Notes: generated from the letters alone by a model not told the origin. A DNA stretch of 64,000 bases from Magnaporthiopsis rhizophila (GCA_003049465.1 PYSS01000022.1:248001-312000), one strand, 5' to 3'; counted from the first letter of the stretch, positions 11,779 through 22,773 are shown. Translations and numbers: made by a program.

Positions 11779-13981
11779 TCACACGATCGAGAAGGACTCT
11801 GTGGTCTGCGAGTCGTAAGCGCCCTGGTAGCTATCTATAATCGCACGTTAGGCAGGTTTCTCAATCTCGAAGTTGCGAGGGGTAAAGGGGGGCGCGGGGA
11901 CAGAAGCTTACGGGCCTCGCCAACCACTACCCACTTGTCGTCCGCGCTCCTTTCCACTCCTCCTTTGACCTTCCGGAGCACGTACGGATACGCGGCCCCG
12001 CCAAAGGCGACCAGCTTATCGCCTGTCTTGGCTTCTCCTGGCAAAAGCGCCAAGCTTCCCGGGTCGACGACGCCTAACCGCCTCCCCAGCCCGAACGCGC
12101 GCAAGGCGGCATGCAGCCTCGCGTATCGGTAGCCTTCGGCCTCGAGCGGAATGGGCATGAGCAGTGCGTGGACATGTTTCATGTCCGTAACCCCTCCGGG
12201 TGTCGAGTAGAAATCGAGGAGCCTGTTCGGCACCAGTTGCAGGTCGCCGCTCGGAAGCTGCTCATAGACTAGGTCCCTAGAGGTGATGGTGTTAAGCGAC
12301 AGAAAATCGAGCCAAAGACGGTCAAAAAAGGACTTGCTATCCGAGAGGTCGTCCAAATACTTGGGGTTCTGGTTGCCGTAAATTCTGTTCTTCTTGAAGC
12401 CGGCATTGGCCTCGGCGAGAAACTTCTGCCATGTCGTGTAGACCGATTGCAGCTGGTCCGGCGACGCGTCGGCCGCGACCGTGGCGGGGCAAAACTCGCC
12501 GACGGTGCCGCAAATGTGGCCCTTGGCCTTGAGGACGCGGCTGTCCTCGCTGAAGGAGGTGTCGGCGTCGTCATAAACGGTTCGCATGGGGAAAGGTTGG
12601 GCCTTCCACGGGCTTGTCAAGTCGGGCACCCACGACGGCAGGCCGTTGGCGGGTTCGGGATTCTGGCCGGCGCTCAGAATCTAGAGTCGCTTCGTCTTCT
12701 CAATGATGGCTCTGGCCGTCGATATGTAGATGTCGGTCGTGCTCAGTCGGTAGTCGGCCTTGAGGCCGTAGACGTCGGGATCGGCGAGACCAAGCACGGC
12801 ATAGACCTTGTCGCGGTCGTCGGTCGCCTTGCAGTCTCTCGAGTGATGGAGGAGGCCGACGAGATCGAGGAACTTGGTTCCATGCGATGCTTCGCTGTTC
12901 AGCATGGCGAGGGGCGCTGGAGCGTCATACCGAGCACTCTCCCAAAGCGATTCCGACCCCGGTCCGGAATCCCCAGCCCGGTTGGCTATAAGATATGGCG
13001 TCAGCTGGCCTAGGATCTCGCCCACCTTGTCCAAGGCAGCGAAGGGGACAGCGACATCGCCGCAGTGAACTTGAGGCATCGTGGACAGTGCAACCTCTTG
13101 TCGGATCCATGCCCTAAAAAGTGATGTTAGCCCATTCGCGATCAGTGGCTGCCGTCCCACGACCAAGACTCACCGCTCCCACCAGGGCCTCTGGAAGAGC
13201 GCAGCAAGAGCCTTCCACTTCATGATCTTGTCCTCATCCGGTACAATAGGGTACTGCACCTCCGCAACGCCCGGGCCACGCGCGGGCATGTTTTGGATAT
13301 CCTCCACAACGCCCATGGCAAGTTTGCTATCATCGGCCTGGTCGCCCAGCCAGATGGTCACGCTCGACGCGCTGTGATAAATGCGTCGCATGAGCGCAAC
13401 CTGTGCGTTGCGTTCATCGATGTCCTGCTGATTGATACAGACCGCATCGATCCACCAGTAGGCCGGCTGCTCCAGTACGCGCTGTCTCATAACGGGATTC
13501 GAATATGCCGGATTGCGGAATAGCTGGGCGTTCTTGTTCTTACGGATCTGCTTCAGCGCGCGCTCCAGCGAGCTGGTGATGCGCAGCACCTTGCCGTCAA
13601 TGACGATCGACCCGTCGAACACGGGTGCGCCCCAGGTGTAAGAGAGCGCGGTGAAGCTGTTGCGTGCGCGCCCCGCGGGAGTCATGTCAGCCGTGCGGCG
13701 CGGACCTTCCAGGCTGACGGGGATGAGGCTGCCAAGGAGGGGCCCATCTTCGTCGTCGCCGTTTGGCTTGAGTTGCAGGATGCGGATCTCGCTTTTGGAG
13801 ACATCGAGTGGCGTGTACTCGTAAGCAGGCAATTTGGTTGCGTCGAGCTTCGCGAATACGGGATCGGGTTTAAGCTCTCAATCGGCGGCATCGACAACCG
13901 CTTGAGGATGGCCTCGATGGCGAGATCCTGACGCTCGAGCCGGTCAACGAGGTTAAAACCTCCAAACGGGTTGGTAGCCAT
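11779..13981 (-). pseudogene. HET-domain (heterokaryon incompatibility) protein with in-frame stop
   Basis: The family mediates non-self recognition and programmed cell death after hyphal fusion. Visible in order: an N-terminal amphipathic helix, YTPLDVSKSEIRIL, SYTWG, WIDAVCINQQD, the helical part around RPWWERAWIRQEV, then a conserved C-terminal half with LPSWVPDL. Two introns are clear: 13114-13173 (GTGAGT...TTTTAG) and 11835-11911 (GTAAGC...TTATAG), the latter leading to a 56-nt last exon ending TGA 11779-11781. An in-frame TAG sits at 12681-12683 in the middle of the C-terminal half, with matching frame and homologous sequence on both sides and no GT donor nearby. Near the N-terminus the frame changes around 13875; a 56-nt intron (13877-13932) with a weak TTGAG acceptor would repair it, otherwise it is a frameshift. 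With that intron the model is 670 codons. Confidence 0.75.
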
Positions 13982-14557
13982 GCTGCTTGGTCTCTTTGCG
14001 TCGCTTTTAGCACTCTGGGAAAGGCTCGCGGATCGCTGAGTCACATAGACCGAGCGCCGAAGCTATCTCGCGGTATCGCGTCCTGGACGGTCTCTTTATC
14101 TCATCTACTGTCGGAAATCAGCCGGTCGTGCGTGGCAGTGTAGTCATATAAGGGGTCTACAGCCGCGACTTAGCCCGTTTCGACGGTGCAGCCGCAGTGC
14201 CGACGCATTGCATGAAGCAGCGCTCCACACCGCCTGGTTGGCGAGAGAGCAGCTCAGCTCCGAAAGCTTGCATATTGCCCACGCGTGTCGACAGAAGCCG
14301 AAGTAAAGGAAGCGCAGCCGTTGGGTCGACGGGATGTGGCAGATCGCGCGCAAAGTGCTGCAGTGTAGGCCAAAGCAGGTGAGAAGTCCAGGCGAGCAGC
14401 AGCAGGTGACCAAATCACGCTGTACCACGACAGTAATGCAGCCCCGTCACTGGACGGGGCTCCATCGCCGGGCTGGTCTGGCCGGATGCGCCTGCCCTAT
14501 TGCAGCACCCGCGGATCTATGCGCAACACGCATCGGGCGCCTTGCTATTGGCATGCG
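13982..14557. other. Intergenic, start of TA-rich patch
   Basis: HET promoter side. No recognisable gene. TTAATTAA-type palindromes appear from about 14550 onward. Confidence 0.35.
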
Positions 14558-15106
14558 TTAATTAATGCTGGACTGGCTGGCTTTGCAGCCAGAAAGAGGC
14601 CCATCTCCTTTACAAGTCCGTCCGGATCGCGTAGTCCGGTGGCTCCGGCGTCGTCGGAGTGGAAGTCCCCGAATCCGCCACTTATTACGAAAAGTAAGAT
14701 ATAGAATTTTTTTTATACGGCGGCTTTTTAAATTAATACATACGGAAAGAGCAGTGTCGGCGAGCGATGCGAGGTAGGTTAGAACGGCCGGGTTCTCGGT
14801 GGTCGTAACTGTACGCTGGCTACGTTGGCCCTCCTCCTGGATCTTCACGGTGGCGATAAGCCCGGAGGGCATTAATCCTGCGGTACTTTTCGTGGGAAAG
14901 ACTGCCGTCGGCGGCCTATAAACGCCCGTAAGTGAGGCTTTGCTCAGGTCGAAGCCGGCCAGGGTTATAATGATAATGCGGACAGTGTCGTAAGGGGCGC
15001 GGAGGTAAGCTAGGACAATATGGCCTGCGGTGGCGGAGGAGCCGTCGCCCTTATAAAACGTGATCTTGGTTATAGTTGTGTGGTAAGGGGTTCCGTACTC
15101 TCGTGC
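14558..15106 (-). other. Unexplained open reading frame in TA-rich sequence (gene relic?)
   Basis: On the minus strand the frame is open for 183 codons, from just after a TGA at 15107-15109 to a TAA at 14558. The upstream two thirds read like folded protein, with alternating hydrophobic and polar residues and short strings such as ITKITFYKGDG, TLAGFDLSKASLTG and NPAVLTYLASLADTA. The first ATG is only at 14872. Codon use is odd for the window, with many ATA, TTA, TAT and CTT codons. A GTATGT donor near 14750 and an AATAAG acceptor near 14690 could define a 63-nt intron, after which other frames also look protein-like. I recognise no family. It may be the 3' part of a degenerated gene or a RIP-mutated repeat. 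Low confidence as a functional gene. Confidence 0.3.
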
Positions 15107-15452
15107 TCAGTGGGGTGATTGACATGGATAATAGACCTTCTAGGTTGGGTTCGATAGCACCTTTTATATCCTTGGAGATTCCTGGTTGTCCTCGCTACCT
15201 CATGTTGCTGAGAAATCAGGTTTAGGATGAGATGCTGGCTTTTCCAACGCCGACGAAGCACACGATTTGAAATCCCGGTTGTCGGCGGCTCATGCCGTTA
15301 CCACACGAGGCAACGCCTTGTGTTTCGATACGACGGAGCCACTCGCGAGCCGCTGCTCGTACCTCGCGCCGCGGGAAAGTCTGGTTGGCATCCATGCGCA
15401 AAGGTGTTGGCTATCGAGCAATGCCCGCAACAGAAGCCGCAAACATCAGGTC
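15107..15452. other. Short intergenic stretch
   Basis: Nothing recognisable; 3' flank of the 600-aa gene. Confidence 0.3.
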
Positions 15453-17255
15453 TCAAATCTGTGCGTGCTTTTCGAGTACTTTCGATATCCTCCCCCCAAC
15501 ACCCTCCACCAGCCTGATGATTGTCGCGACTATCGCGATGGCGGACCGCAGACACCGGAGTGGAATCCCGACCAGTAGAAGCAAGTACAGCCGGAGAATT
15601 GCGACTGCCCATGTAGGCAAGAACCCAATGATGGCCAATTTGTCCGGTTTTGCCGCGACCAGGTCCGACCTAGACACTGATCTGCGTTTGGCTGGTCGGG
15701 ATGGCGCCTTTTTGGTGGCCCTGGGCAGGCGATGCATGGCGGCTGCCTGGTCTGCCTGGTCCACCAGAGTCTGTGACGATAATGCCCTGGAGACGACTGA
15801 AGCGGGAGAAGAGCGCGACTGGCAAGACACTCCCAAGGGCGCACTGCCACCGATGTCCGACTGGCCGGATGCACCAAACAAGCTTGGGGTCCTCACGCCG
15901 TCATCTGAGTCTGTCTCATCTCTAGGCGGCTTTGTAAAGCGCTGTCCAGCCTTAGCCAGCTTCTCCAAGGCCAGTCGCAGCTCGATCTCCGGCGTCGAAA
16001 CCATGTACTGGAAGGGGTTTGTAATAGCGGGACCGGGTTTCGGGGCCGCGTTTTGGCCTGGCGCTTGGTCGGACTGGCGCGACCGAAGCAACGCCAGTTT
16101 TTGGGCCGTGAACTGATCAAACATCACCGGTCGCGTAGGGTTGCACGCCTGCTGTGCTTGCCCAGTCTCGTGCGAGGAAGTTGTTAATAAAGGATCTGGG
16201 TGTAGCTGTATCTCCCCAAATGTGGCTTGCTCGGGCTCCGGAATCTCCGTCGGCCTGCTCTTCCAGTTCTTCTCCTGCATGGCCAGGTCTAGGCCCTTTG
16301 CCAGCTCGTCCAGGGGTTTTCGGTTGCCATTGTAGGTGCCAATGTACGTCGTCGACACATCCCCTGGCTGATCACGCCGTGGGCCAAATCTCAAGTTTCT
16401 CAAACCATTCACGAAGCGGTCGCGCTTCCTCCTCAGGGTCCCATCCACTTTGGCGTGCATGTGGAAGGGCTGGCCGCCGTGCTCGAATGTGAAAGCGACA
16501 TGGATCGTGTTGTTCCTGGCCGATTCGAGCTCGTTCTCCGTCACGGTCCATTGGAGAGTCTGTACCATTGCCACCAAGATCAGCGACTTGTTGGGATCAA
16601 AGACAAGCGAAAGACGCTGCGCTGCTACCTTGTAATGTCTCCCACCAGCCAGGTGGTTCTTCCAGCGGTCGGGTCGTTTCAACCGCCCCGCGAACTCCCA
16701 TCGCGAGTTGATTGGAGTGACCTTTTGTACCGACGAGCCCACACCTCCGAACCCGAATCCAAACCCCTCAAAGCTCGGCTGGAGTTTAGACTCTTTTGTA
16801 ACGAGCTGCGGACGCTCGCGCCCCAAGATGTGTTTTGGGCCAAACCAGTCGGTCATTTGTACTGGGGTTTTGGCCGTGTTTTTGGGGGCATTGCCGGCGA
16901 CGGCTGCCCCGCTCGGATCGGCTTCGACATCTTCCAGCGTCACCTCCACGTTGATCGAAACGAGCTTGTACTCGCTGTGTGAATGGAGGCCGATATCCAG
17001 GTACAATATCCCCGCAGGTCGATCACCCTCGATGCAGCCCCATTGTGATTGGCGAAAGTTCCATTTGAGGTCGATTTCGATATGACCGAATGACGCCCCT
17101 CCAATGGACGCCGGGCCGCGAATTTCGTTATCGAACCGGTGGTAGCTGTAGACGCGCTTTTTCCCGTCCCAATCTGCCCTTCGCAGCTCAGGGTACATTC
17201 CTCCTAGTCGAGACGGGCATGCCGAGCCGGCCGTTGGACTCAGAGCACGATCCAT
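15453..17255 (-). CDS. Fungal hypothetical protein with C-terminal membrane anchor, 600 aa
   Basis: Uninterrupted frame from ATG 17255 to the stop at 15453. The N-terminal half (about residues 20-300) is a mixed polar/hydrophobic globular region rich in beta-type alternation, including HIEIDLKWNFRQSQWG and a Gly/Phe-rich loop, GFGFGFGG. The middle (about 330-520) is Pro/Ser/Gln-rich and looks disordered. The C-terminus has a basic patch (KRRSVSRSD) followed by two hydrophobic segments at about 545-600, one of them with the run LYLLLLVGIPL, consistent with a tail anchor or hairpin in a membrane. No catalytic motif is visible and I do not recognise the family. It is divergent to the 951-aa gene, sharing a 505-bp upstream region, so the two may be co-regulated. 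Confidence 0.7.
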   Translation of the reverse strand: MDRALSPTAGSACPSRLGGMYPELRRADWDGKKRVYSYHRFDNEIRGPASIGGASFGHIEIDLKWNFRQSQWGCIEGDRPAGILYLDIGLHSHSEYKLVSINVEVTLEDVEADPSGAAVAGNAPKNTAKTPVQMTDWFGPKHILGRERPQLVTKESKLQPSFEGFGFGFGGVGSSVQKVTPINSRWEFAGRLKRPDRWKNHLAGGRHYKVAAQRLSLVFDPNKSLILVAMVQTLQWTVTENELESARNNTIHVAFTFEHGGQPFHMHAKVDGTLRRKRDRFVNGLRNLRFGPRRDQPGDVSTTYIGTYNGNRKPLDELAKGLDLAMQEKNWKSRPTEIPEPEQATFGEIQLHPDPLLTTSSHETGQAQQACNPTRPVMFDQFTAQKLALLRSRQSDQAPGQNAAPKPGPAITNPFQYMVSTPEIELRLALEKLAKAGQRFTKPPRDETDSDDGVRTPSLFGASGQSDIGGSAPLGVSCQSRSSPASVVSRALSSQTLVDQADQAAAMHRLPRATKKAPSRPAKRRSVSRSDLVAAKPDKLAIIGFLPTWAVAILRLYLLLLVGIPLRCLRSAIAIVATIIRLVEGVGGRISKVLEKHAQI

Positions 17256-17760
17256 CGACGTTGTCGGCGAGGCATTGGGAGGAGGAAGGCACCTCGGGAG
17301 GTGGTTTGGGGCCTCAGGGTGTGCGTGGAAGAAAATCTGGGTGAAGGGTCCAAAATGAAGAAAAGCTCAGCCTGGCCAAGACCGAGGAGGCCTCCGCTAA
17401 ACCAAAGGCGTCGCCCCATTTCCACCGCCACGATGGAGGGTGGGGGGTCGGGCAGGCTGCGGACATGGTGATGCTGTGCCACTGCTGCACTGCATGCAAG
17501 TACGTGTAAGTTGATGGCTTGGAGCGATAAAAAAGGGCGCAGCTCGAGGCACGGCCGATGGAATGGGCAGGATGGCCCACTTCTGTGCAGATTCAATTTC
17601 ACGCAGGTCTCTCGCTTCGCTCGTTAAATGGCTTCCACTGCCACGCTATTGAGCTCTTGTGCATTCGGTCCCGGGCAGCACATTCATCATCGTCTCCGCC
17701 ATTCCCAACCCATGATCTCTACCAAGGCCCGTCATCATTCAATTGCGTGATCACATCGAG
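17256..17760. promoter_or_regulatory. Shared divergent upstream region
   Basis: A 505-bp space between two head-to-head genes (600-aa minus, 951-aa plus). No TATA consensus stands out; it must contain both promoters. Confidence 0.4.
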
Positions 17761-20700
17761 ATGGGGAGGGTTCACTTCAAACCACCGCCGTGGCAAGCAT
17801 CGCGATGGGATTCGTACCATCTCGAGCCACAACGTCGTGGGGACTTGGTACCAAGAGGTCCTTCCGATGTTGGTCAGGCGACTAATCGCAATGGCCAACG
17901 GCCCAGGCAGGCGGGCACCTCGGCACGAGTTCACACCAAAGATAATGGCAAACAGTCCCAACAGCAACCGAGCCGCAACCGCTATCCAGCCGACGCCGAC
18001 ACCGATGATTTCGGGTTCTATTCCTCGGCGGCGGCCAGGGAGGAGGGTTATGAAGGAGACCAGAGTGACGACTCCGACTCCCCCGACCTTGAAGACCTGG
18101 TCCAGTGTATATGCGATCCGAGTAAGTTAGATAAAGTCGGATAGTCTCATTAGCGCCGTATTGCGGATGCATTCAAAAATACTGGTCGGATTCTCATATC
18201 TTGGAGCAGACGAACCGGAGGACTTCACGAAGACCCTCGAGCTACCAGTCAGCGAGGACATAGACAGTGAGCTTGAGGCTCTGGAGTGCCTAAGGCGCAT
18301 TGGCAACATGAGGGCAGCGCGCGAGTTTTTCCATCATAACCTCGAAGCATGCATGGCCGACGATCCATACGTCTTCATCAAGTACGCAGAGATGCTGCTC
18401 GACATGGGAGACTACAATGGGATTACAGCGCTTGTGCCGCAACGTGATCTTGTCATAACGTCCGAGGTGGCGCCTGCTGCTATAAGCGCAGGTAAGTTCT
18501 ATTTATCATGCACCCCGTTTAGCTGTCACATACATCGAAGGCTTCCGGTTCGCAGCTTTCCACCTTAAAAAGTGAAACGCCCAGTGGCTGACCGAAGACC
18601 TTGCCATGTTAATTAGTGTATCAAACACGAGATCTTCTAAGTTGGCGCTGGAGGCTTATCCTCGCTGTAGCAAGGAGTCACACCCTTGACAAAACTTTGC
18701 CAACCGCGTATCAAGAGGGATTAGCGGCGCTAGAATACTTCCAGTTCGGTCCGAAGCTAGGACATCTTGAGGTACATATATCTCTTTCCCATCATTCGCG
18801 CAGTGTGGTTCCTCACAGGGTGGAATTAATGGGAGTACAACCTCGTTAGAGAAAGTTGAGTCATCCGGGCTAATTAGTGCAATCACTGCAACACCAAACA
18901 GCTCCAACTAGCGGTGTTGGCTTTCCGATGCCTGCAGCCGCACGCACACTGTCATCCATCCGACCCCTTCTGGAACAAGGTTGGCGGCTGGATCCCGTGG
19001 GATGGCATCGTGGAAAGCCTGATGGCTGAAGGTCGCGAATGGGATCTTCGGGATCTTCTTGCCGCGACGGAGCCGCTCTTTACCCCTATGCGAGGGCCGG
19101 GTTCGATGAACTTCCAGTCATACAACCTCGGCTCTCTAGCGGTCTACCCGCAAAACTCCGAGATCCCTGTCCTCGCCATCTTTGACCTTCTCGTGGAGCT
19201 GACTCTGCACAGCGAGTGCCTTACGCCAGACACTCTCAACCGGGGGCGTCAGGGGAATCGTCAACTTACAGCATCTCTTGCACGGCGGATCATGAGAGAT
19301 CACCCTGAGGCCATGAGAAGCCGAGCTTATCTGCGTTGGCTGCTTCTTGAAGCGGCATCTGAGGGTTGCGAACTTGACAAAAGAGCCGGAAAGTCTCCAT
19401 TCGAGTCTCCGATCCAGAGGCTGTACAGAAACTATCCAGGCGAGACATTAATCCGTGGAAAGTGGATCTCGCTTCCAGTCTACGGCCCAGTCGGGAACGA
19501 GGTCCCTCTTTGGGAACCGCTGCCAGTACCACCGGCAGGAAACGACACAATCCTGCTGGCCCTGGAGATAGCCAAGGATATGGACGACATCCCGACCCAG
19601 ATTCTTGCCTACAAACTTGTAGCCTTGCGAAGCGCGGATCCTAGCAGCATACTGTCGAAGGTCTCAAAGCTGCAATCAAGACAGGGAGACAAGCGTGGCG
19701 AGGTTGAGACATTGGCCTGCCAATACATTGGCTGCAACAGCAAAAGCTCTCGGAAGCGATTGGTAGACCAGTTGGCCGCTATCCAAGGGAGCCATGCATG
19801 TCTCGTGCGGGACATGGACCCCGAGCTCTGGAATGCTGTGAGCAGGATAGGGTGGTCTCTCAGGGCCATGTTGGGCATGGGCAGCCAACCCGTGCCTCAG
19901 CCACATTATGCAGCCCACCCACCAGGCCCGATTTATCCGATGGAACCAGTCATTCCATATCCCTATCCCGCAAGACCACCTCCTGCAGCTTTCAATATGG
20001 ACAATACACCACCGTCTTCAAGATACGGACTGACTTCAGGATACGGTTTCAACTGGTACGATGACCTTCCACCATGGGAGCCTGATGCGCAGGATCGGAA
20101 ATCGCACAAGCGCCCCACGGTGAAGTTTGACGACAGGCTAAGTCGCACGGGGCCTCCGGGTGAGGGTTCGCAGCAGAACCTGAGTGAGAGTGAAAAGGCC
20201 TGGGCCTCACTGAGACCAAGAGCGACAAAGCCCCCAGGCGCGCCTCCTGTGCCGGCCGAAAGTCAAGAGGTGGCGGACGATACCAGAGAGGAAGTCGCCA
20301 ACACGTGGAAGATGATCAAGTCAGAACGGTGGATGGCAGGTCCCAGCGGATACTGTCAGACGATTCCGGAAGATACCGGTGCTCGCGAGGCGGAGCCGAA
20401 ACCACAAGACAAGCGGGAGCCATCTTCCGCTCAAAGGAAAAGCACCCCCGGAAGTGCGATAGCGAACCCGCAAGGCGAGACAGAGGGTGTGCAGAGCAGA
20501 AAAGCTCGGCTAGAGAGTGCACAAGAGCCCGACGACAACGAGGACAACCGAGACTCAGCAGCTGAGCAAAGAAAGCGTGATAAAGGTAAAGGGGTTGAGC
20601 GCGCTGAAAGGCCGGAGCAGGGGCTTCTTTTTGGCGATTTTCTGTCCCCTCCCCCTCCGGGCCTTGGGAAGGACGACGTATCCCGCTCCTCGTCAACAAA

Positions 20701-20959
20701 AGCACAAAGTCCGACGAGCTTATGCGCCGATGACGAGGAAGGGACACTCGGGAACCAGAACAATGGGGAGGTTGACGAGAAAGGGAAATATGTGTCCGAT
20801 GAGGAAGAGACAGATTCGGGCACAACTGTTTCAGACGTTGATGAAGCCGAGGAAAGGATTTGTGCATTTGACGGATGGGTTGCGAGGACTGCGGAGCACA
20901 AGCAGCCACATGTCTCGGACGAGAAGCTCTCTGAGTTTAGTGTTGAAGAAGTCGGCTGA
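17761..20959 (+). CDS. Large fungal hypothetical protein, 951 aa, four exons
   Basis: Exons 17761-18121, 18210-18491, 18617-18771 and 18902-20959 join in frame through GT-AG introns of 88, 125 and 130 nt (donors GTAAGT, GTAAGT, GTACAT). The first about 110 residues are polar and Gln/Arg/Ser-rich, ending in an acidic Asp/Ser patch. Residues from about 120 to 560 are mainly alpha-helical, with helix-repeat character (for example ECLRRIGNMRAAREFF and KYAEMLLDMGDYNG), resembling TPR/armadillo-like scaffolds, though I cannot name a family. The last 300 residues are disordered, Glu/Lys/Ser/Pro-rich with a Pro run (PPPPPG). No signal peptide or catalytic motif. Start ATG 17761 is the first ATG of the frame. 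It is probably a cytoplasmic or nuclear scaffold, but this is inference from composition only. Confidence 0.7.
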
Positions 20960-20974
20960 TGTGACCTAGAAGCT

Positions 20975-21650
20975 GAAACTGATATGATAGTTGTGAGGAT
21001 ATGTATAAGCTAATTAGAAAGAAGCAAAATTGGATACGCGCAAGACCAAACACTGGTATAGAACAAGATTTTCGAACCCATTTAAAATACGTTAAAAACC
21101 TTATTAGCCCCTTCCGCGGTTAGAAAGGCCGTCGAAAAGCCTGCCTTTTTTAACCCCTTTGCATCCTTTAAACCTTTTTTCCGCTTAGCGTTTAAGCTTA
21201 CCCTTCAGCCACTTGTTACGACTATAGTACAGAGCACGGGAACGGGAGAGTCGGGGCTAAACCCCCGACAAGATGCCTCAACCCCGCAGTCACGTAAGCC
21301 CCAGCGGTCACGTGACAAGGGGCTCTGTGGATCTGTCTGCCAAGCAACAAATTTAAAGAATTTATAAATCTGTTTGCAAAGAAACAAAGCCAGTAAATAC
21401 GGGGATAAAAAAGCACGGGTACAAAAAAGGGTTTCTTACGGCTTTAAGTAGTTTTTAACTGAGGCTTCGGCATTAATTAACCTAAGTTAACTCCAAAGCA
21501 TCCCTTTAAGCAAGCAATTTAAACTATCTGTTTTACTAAACCCTAAACCCAGTACAAGGCGACTTTGCAACCCACCACTGCTTAATACCGCCTATAAGTG
21601 CCTTATATTAAAACAGAAGGCCTGTTTGTAACACCTCCCTTATGGCCTCC
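20975..21650. repeat. TA-rich, gene-free island (RIP-like relic)
   Basis: Composition changes sharply from GC-rich coding DNA to sequence dense in TTTAAA, TTAA and TAAACC-type words, with no open frame of note. Such islands in Pezizomycotina are usually repeats mutated by RIP (CpA to TpA). It contains two close copies of GTCACGT near 21290-21315. No terminal repeats or transposase motifs are recognisable by eye. Confidence 0.4.
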
Positions 21651-22388
21651 TTTACAACCCAAAGCATTAAGCTTACCATTCCCGCCCTTGCAGCTAGGCC
21701 GCGCCCCGTTGGATGCGCCTCCTTGCAAACAGCAGCCTCGGCCTAGACTGTCGATAACGAGCGAGTCCAATTACTTGAGTCTCGGCAATGTGTGATGTGT
21801 GATGCATCTGCCTGGCCTCGGATGGGGTGGCAGTTTTACGCCCCCACGGCCATCGATACAGCCCTAGGACTCGGAGCTGTCGCTTCCTGCGCATCGCCAA
21901 CAGCCAGGGCAATGCATGGCGCTGCGGGCTGGGTGTCCGGTGCACGAGCCTGGGCGAATGATTTCTTACTGCACCTGAGGAAACGCTGGGATTACTCTGG
22001 CCTAGGACGTACGGCAGTACCTGGCCCTGACTGGGATTTGGACTAGGGATGAGGACACCGGGGCTGGCTAGGAGTTTATAAAGGAACGCGGATATCTCTC
22101 GAACAAGATCAACACCAGATCAGATCACTCCCCCAGACTCACAGATAACAACAGGAAACCATCAAAGACCATCGAGCACCAGCCCCTTGATCAACGGCCA
22201 TTTCAGCCCCAGCATCTTGACCACCTTGTCAGCCACCAGCAGAAGCCACCATCACCACCATCACCCAACAGCCAGCATTCACTGCCCCTTCAGCAGGACC
22301 TCTTCAACCCAAACACCTTGGCCCCACTACCTACCTAGGTGCCCAGCTGACACATACCAAGCTCACCACAACCAGCCAGCACCGAAAG
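21651..22388. other. Upstream region of the small secreted gene
   Basis: GC content recovers. Contains the TATA box at 22077-22082 and a CA-rich, probably transcribed 5' leader of about 300 nt. Confidence 0.4.
22077..22082 (+). promoter_or_regulatory. TATA box
   Basis: TATAAA lies about 307 nt before ATG 22389, followed by a C/A-rich leader typical of strongly transcribed fungal genes for secreted proteins. Confidence 0.45.
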
Positions 22389-22773
22389 ATGAAGGCGTCA
22401 GTCTTCCTCAGCATCGCCCTCGGCATCACCGCCGCCTCGGCCGCGACCATCCCGGCCGTGGCGCGGGCGCAGCCGCATCCGCAGCCGCGGCTGATAACCA
22501 GCGAGACGTTCCGCCAGCCGACGACATCGAGAAGCGCAAGACCAAGAAGAGCGACTGGCTCCAAGTCGCGCCGCCCATCATCGAATCGGTCGCGTCCCTA
22601 CATCCCGCACGTCGTGGACAAGGGTCGGCAACGGACTCAAGCGTTTCGGGAGGCTCATCCTCGGGAAGGACCAGAACGGGAAGCGGGACGGGCTTGGAGA
22701 CTACGCGGAGTATGGTTTTGGCGAGGAGGCGTATGGCGAGGTGGAGGGGGTTACTCGTCGGTTCGTGGCTTAG
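22389..22773 (+). pseudogene. Small secreted protein gene with broken reading frame
   Basis: ATG 22389 opens a clear signal peptide (MKASVFLSIALGITAASA) in frame A. After about residue 34 the most protein-like reading moves to a second frame (DVPPADDIEKRKTKKSDWLQ) and then, from about 22620, to the third frame (VGNGLKRFGRLILGK, later YAEYGFGEEAYGEVEG), which ends at TAG 22771-22773. No GT-AG introns of plausible length can join these pieces, so at least two indels are needed. Read straight, frame A gives 158 aa (stop at 22865) with an Arg/Ser/Gly-rich tail typical of out-of-frame GC-rich DNA. The family is unknown; the KR sites might be processing sites. It is either a decayed effector-like gene or a locus with assembly indels. 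Confidence 0.5.

Noticed and set aside
21538..21550. Telomere-like CCCTAAACCC
   Set aside because: Only about one and a half units, of the plant-type spacing, inside a TA-rich island; fungal telomeres are long TTAGGG arrays.
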